Source: Desulfobulbus sp. (GTDB lineage Bacteria > Desulfobacterota > Desulfobulbia > Desulfobulbales > Desulfobulbaceae). From it: a DNA stretch of 8,767 bases. The stretch is taken from contig JAUWAH010000068.1 in assembly GCA_030602145.1 (NCBI GenBank), forward strand, positions 1 to 8,767, read 5' to 3'. The translations under genes were made by a program, and so were the position numbers. Positions 7,628 through 8,767 of this stretch are shown in pieces; position 1 is the stretch's first letter, and each line of letters opens with the position of its first letter. The notes under the pieces were generated by a model. That model had not been told where the DNA came from, did not search any database, and saw only the letters and a list, made by a program, of their open reading frames with translations.

Positions 7628-7838
7628 AGGCGTTGTTTAGACGCTTTTTTTTCAAAGTCAAGAAGTTTGTTGCCGGCAAAAAAATCCGCCATCGATGGAA
7701 GTGCCCACCTTGTGGGGCTGTTTCCGTTGTTCGGGGTGGCTGAAAAATTAAGTGAATTCAATGGAGTGCAGCGAGGCTGTTCGCTGGTAACACTCTTGCT
7801 CTAAAATGATTATCCGATGGCGGCAAAAATAATACCGC
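7628..7838. other. Spacer between the divergent riboswitch promoters
   Basis: No gene is supported here. The left part carries the leftward promoter-like sequence. Two 10-bp perfect palindromes lie upstream of it: TTGCCGGCAA (7670-7679) and CCATCGATGG (7689-7698). An imperfect hairpin is possible at 7764-7795 (GAGTG-CAGCGA with TCGCTG-gtaa-CACTC) but lacks a T-run on either strand. The segment is more AT-rich than the genes, as usual for promoter regions. An operator function for the palindromes is only a possibility. Confidence 0.45.
7634..7661 (-). promoter_or_regulatory. Probable sigma70-type promoter of the leftward operon
   Basis: On the minus strand TTGACT (7661-7656) is followed after 16 nt by TAAACA (7639-7634). 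The -35 is near consensus and the -10 is weak (3 of 6). The expected start site, about 7 nt after the -10, falls at 7627, the first base of riboswitch helix P1; this coincidence is the main support. Confidence 0.5.
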
Positions 7839-7867
7839 TTGACAACCCGGATTGCATCGGTTCTATG
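7839..7867 (+). promoter_or_regulatory. Probable sigma70-type promoter of the rightward (DUF3450) unit
   Basis: TTGACA (7839-7844) is a perfect -35 consensus. At 17-nt spacing stands TCTATG (7862-7867), a weak -10 (3 of 6). The implied start site around 7874-7876 coincides with the first base of riboswitch helix P1 at 7876. Confidence 0.55.
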
Positions 7868-7875
7868 CTCGACTG

Positions 7876-8031
7876 TCCAGGTGTTCGCAAGAACGCAAGA
7901 GGGAACCCCGTGCAAGTCGGGGACGGGCCCGCCGCTGTGACCGGGGACGAACGCTGCACCATTGTCACTGACCAAAAGGTCGGGAAGACGCAGCCAGTAG
8001 GGTGAACCGGGAGTCAGAAGACCTGCCTGGA
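7876..8031 (+). ncRNA. Cobalamin riboswitch controlling the DUF3450 unit
   Basis: The aptamer shows the family blocks in order: GAGGGAACCCCGTGCAAGTCGG from about 7899, GGGCCCGCCGCTGTGA (7925-7940), a peripheral hairpin GACCAAAAGGTC (7970-7981), and the 3' B12 box GAGTCAGAAGACCTGCC (8011-8027). P1 is a perfect 6-bp helix, TCCAGG (7876-7881) with CCTGGA (8026-8031). A terminator follows about 70 nt later, and the gene starts at 8209. It is a divergent sister of the riboswitch at 7465-7627, identical to it over 50 nt. Reading frames found across it on the minus strand are artefacts. Confidence 0.95.
7952..8001 (+). repeat. Inverted repeat copy B: 50-nt identical riboswitch segment
   Basis: The plus-strand partner of the minus-strand copy at 7499-7548, without mismatch over 50 nt. 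Flanking aptamer sequence is still clearly related but differs at several bases. This points to a duplicated riboswitch whose centre was kept or homogenised. Confidence 0.92.
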
Positions 8032-8102
8032 TGGTAGTTTGGAGACGACTGCGAGGACGGCAGCGTACCCGGTTTAAGACATTTCTGCGGATAAACAGGG
8101 CT

Positions 8103-8138
8103 ATCCCGGATCGATTCCTCGATCCGGGATTTTTTTTT
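8103..8138 (+). terminator. Intrinsic terminator in the DUF3450 leader (riboswitch expression platform)
   Basis: ATCCCGGATCGA (8103-8114) and TCGATCCGGGAT (8119-8130) form a perfect 12-bp stem with a TTCC loop, followed by nine T (8130-8138). It lies between the aptamer and the start at 8209, so it probably stops transcription when cobalamin is bound. The 5' arm is the same 12-nt sequence as in the leftward operon terminator. Confidence 0.9.
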
Positions 8139-8199
8139 GACCAGCCCCTGCCCACGGAAGCCCGGCCATCCTCGCTCAGGTGTGACCCCCTATCCCAGC

Positions 8200-8204
8200 G
8201 AGGA
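8200..8204 (+). promoter_or_regulatory. Shine-Dalgarno of the DUF3450 gene
   Basis: GAGGA ends 4 nt before TTG 8209. It supports a TTG start, which yields a good signal peptide; there is no ATG or GTG at this place in the frame. Confidence 0.6.
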
Positions 8205-8208
8205 CGCC

Positions 8209-8767
8209 TTGGCAACCCATCGATTCTTCACCGCTTCCCTCCTCCTTTTTTTCGCCCTCCCCGGCATGGCGGCCGGATAGACCACCGAGACCCAGCGTCA
8301 GGTGGAGCAGCCGCTGCGCCGGGCCATCGAGACCCATCAGACAACCCAGAAGACGGTCGATCAGTGGCGGGACGACCGCGAGCGGCTGACGGCCCGGTAC
8401 GAACTGCTCCAGGAAGAGATCGGGCAGCTCAAGGAGCGGGACGACGCCTTGCAGACTTCGGTGGATGGTGCCCGCAAACGGCTGGCGGCCAAACACCAGC
8501 AGTTGACCGAAACCGATCGCATCACCGGTGAGATCACCCCCTTTCTCGATACATTGCTCGCCACCCTGCAAACCGTCAGCCAGGAGGGACCTCCCTTTCT
8601 TGTCCAGGAGCGGCAGGAGCGGATCGATAAGCTCGAAACATTGGTCAATGATCCGGCGGTGAGCGTCGGCGAGAAGTACCGCCGCCTCATGGAAGGGCTG
8701 CTGGTGGAGGCCGAATACGGCACCACCACCGAGGTCTATCAGGCCCATATCGATCTGCACGGTCAGT
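8209..8767 (+). CDS. DUF3450 family protein, partial, with an in-frame TAG at codon 24
   Basis: The frame starts at TTG 8209 behind GAGGA. Codons 1-23 read as a signal peptide (MATHRFFTASLLLFFALPG then MAAG). Codon 24 (8278-8280) is TAG. From 8281 the same frame stays open to the window edge. It encodes a helical, coiled-coil-like protein rich in Q, E, R and L, then PPFLVQERQERIDKLETLV and VSVGEKYRRLMEGLLVEAEYG, a typical DUF3450 signature. DUF3450 proteins are periplasmic partners in clusters with ExbB, ExbD and TonB that energise TonB-dependent uptake; their exact task is not settled. B12-riboswitch control suggests that the cluster serves corrinoid import. The stop may be a C-to-T change of a CAG codon, a sequencing error, or a read-through amber codon. 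The rest of the frame shows no decay, which speaks for a recent change or an error. A leaderless restart, for example GTG 8302, would lose export. Family confident; functional state uncertain. Confidence 0.8.

Noticed and set aside
7764..7795. Hairpin GAGTGCAGCGA/TCGCTG-CACTC as terminator
   Set aside because: It is interrupted by a 4-nt bulge and has no following T-run on either strand; no gene ends nearby.
7748..8215. Minus-strand 155-codon open frame
   Set aside because: It runs antisense through the plus-strand riboswitch, terminator and start of the DUF3450 gene, and repeats the riboswitch-derived peptide.
8176..8760. Minus-strand 194-codon open frame at the right edge
   Set aside because: It lies antisense to the DUF3450 coding sequence, which is supported by family motifs and by the riboswitch-promoter order.
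1..8767. tRNA, rRNA, CRISPR array, insertion sequence or attachment site
   Set aside because: I saw no tRNA-like or rRNA sequence, no spaced direct repeats, no transposase or integrase motif, and no target-site duplication.

Overview
The window looks like a corrinoid (vitamin B12) acquisition and remodelling locus from a Gram-negative, probably anaerobic bacterium. GC-rich codon use, the combination of a CobN-like protein, DUF2162, a MotA/TolQ/ExbB protein, CbiZ and a DUF3450 gene, and the presence of TonB-type energising parts (so an outer membrane) fit a Desulfobacterota lineage, perhaps Desulfobulbales-like. This taxonomic guess rests on gene content only.

Layout. Two cobalamin riboswitches lie back to back in the centre (minus strand 7465-7627, plus strand 7876-8031), each with its own promoter-like sequence upstream and a strong intrinsic terminator downstream. 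Leftward from the first runs an operon. Its first gene (7321-5276) is an exported protein that fuses a BtuF-like corrinoid-binding domain to a CbiZ adenosylcobinamide amidohydrolase domain. The second (5279-1314) is a large CobN-family chelatase with its own signal peptide and a C-terminal membrane anchor. The third (1155-409) is a seven-helix DUF2162 membrane protein, and the fourth (409 to beyond the left edge) is a MotA/TolQ/ExbB-type proton-channel subunit. The first and second genes overlap by 4 bp and the third and fourth by 1 bp; 158 bp separate the second and third. Rightward from the second riboswitch is the start of a DUF3450 gene (8209 to beyond the right edge). This family usually heads an ExbB-ExbD-TonB cluster. 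Its reading frame holds a TAG stop right after the predicted signal peptide.

How the parts fit. Both directions should be shut down by the same ligand, a cobalamin, through transcription attenuation. The rightward unit probably builds the energiser for outer-membrane corrinoid import. The leftward unit places a corrinoid-binding/amide-cleaving protein and a membrane-tethered CobN-like chelatase on the outer side of the inner membrane, next to a predicted transporter and an ExbB-like energiser. The gene order CobN-like, DUF2162, MotA/TolQ/ExbB resembles, as I recall it, the hmuSTUV heme-processing set of Bacteroidota, but here it is B12-controlled. The working inference is an envelope system that binds, trims and perhaps de- or re-metallates corrinoids before uptake. 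No BtuC/BtuD permease or ATPase, no CobS/CobT chelatase partner and no BtuB receptor is visible in the window.
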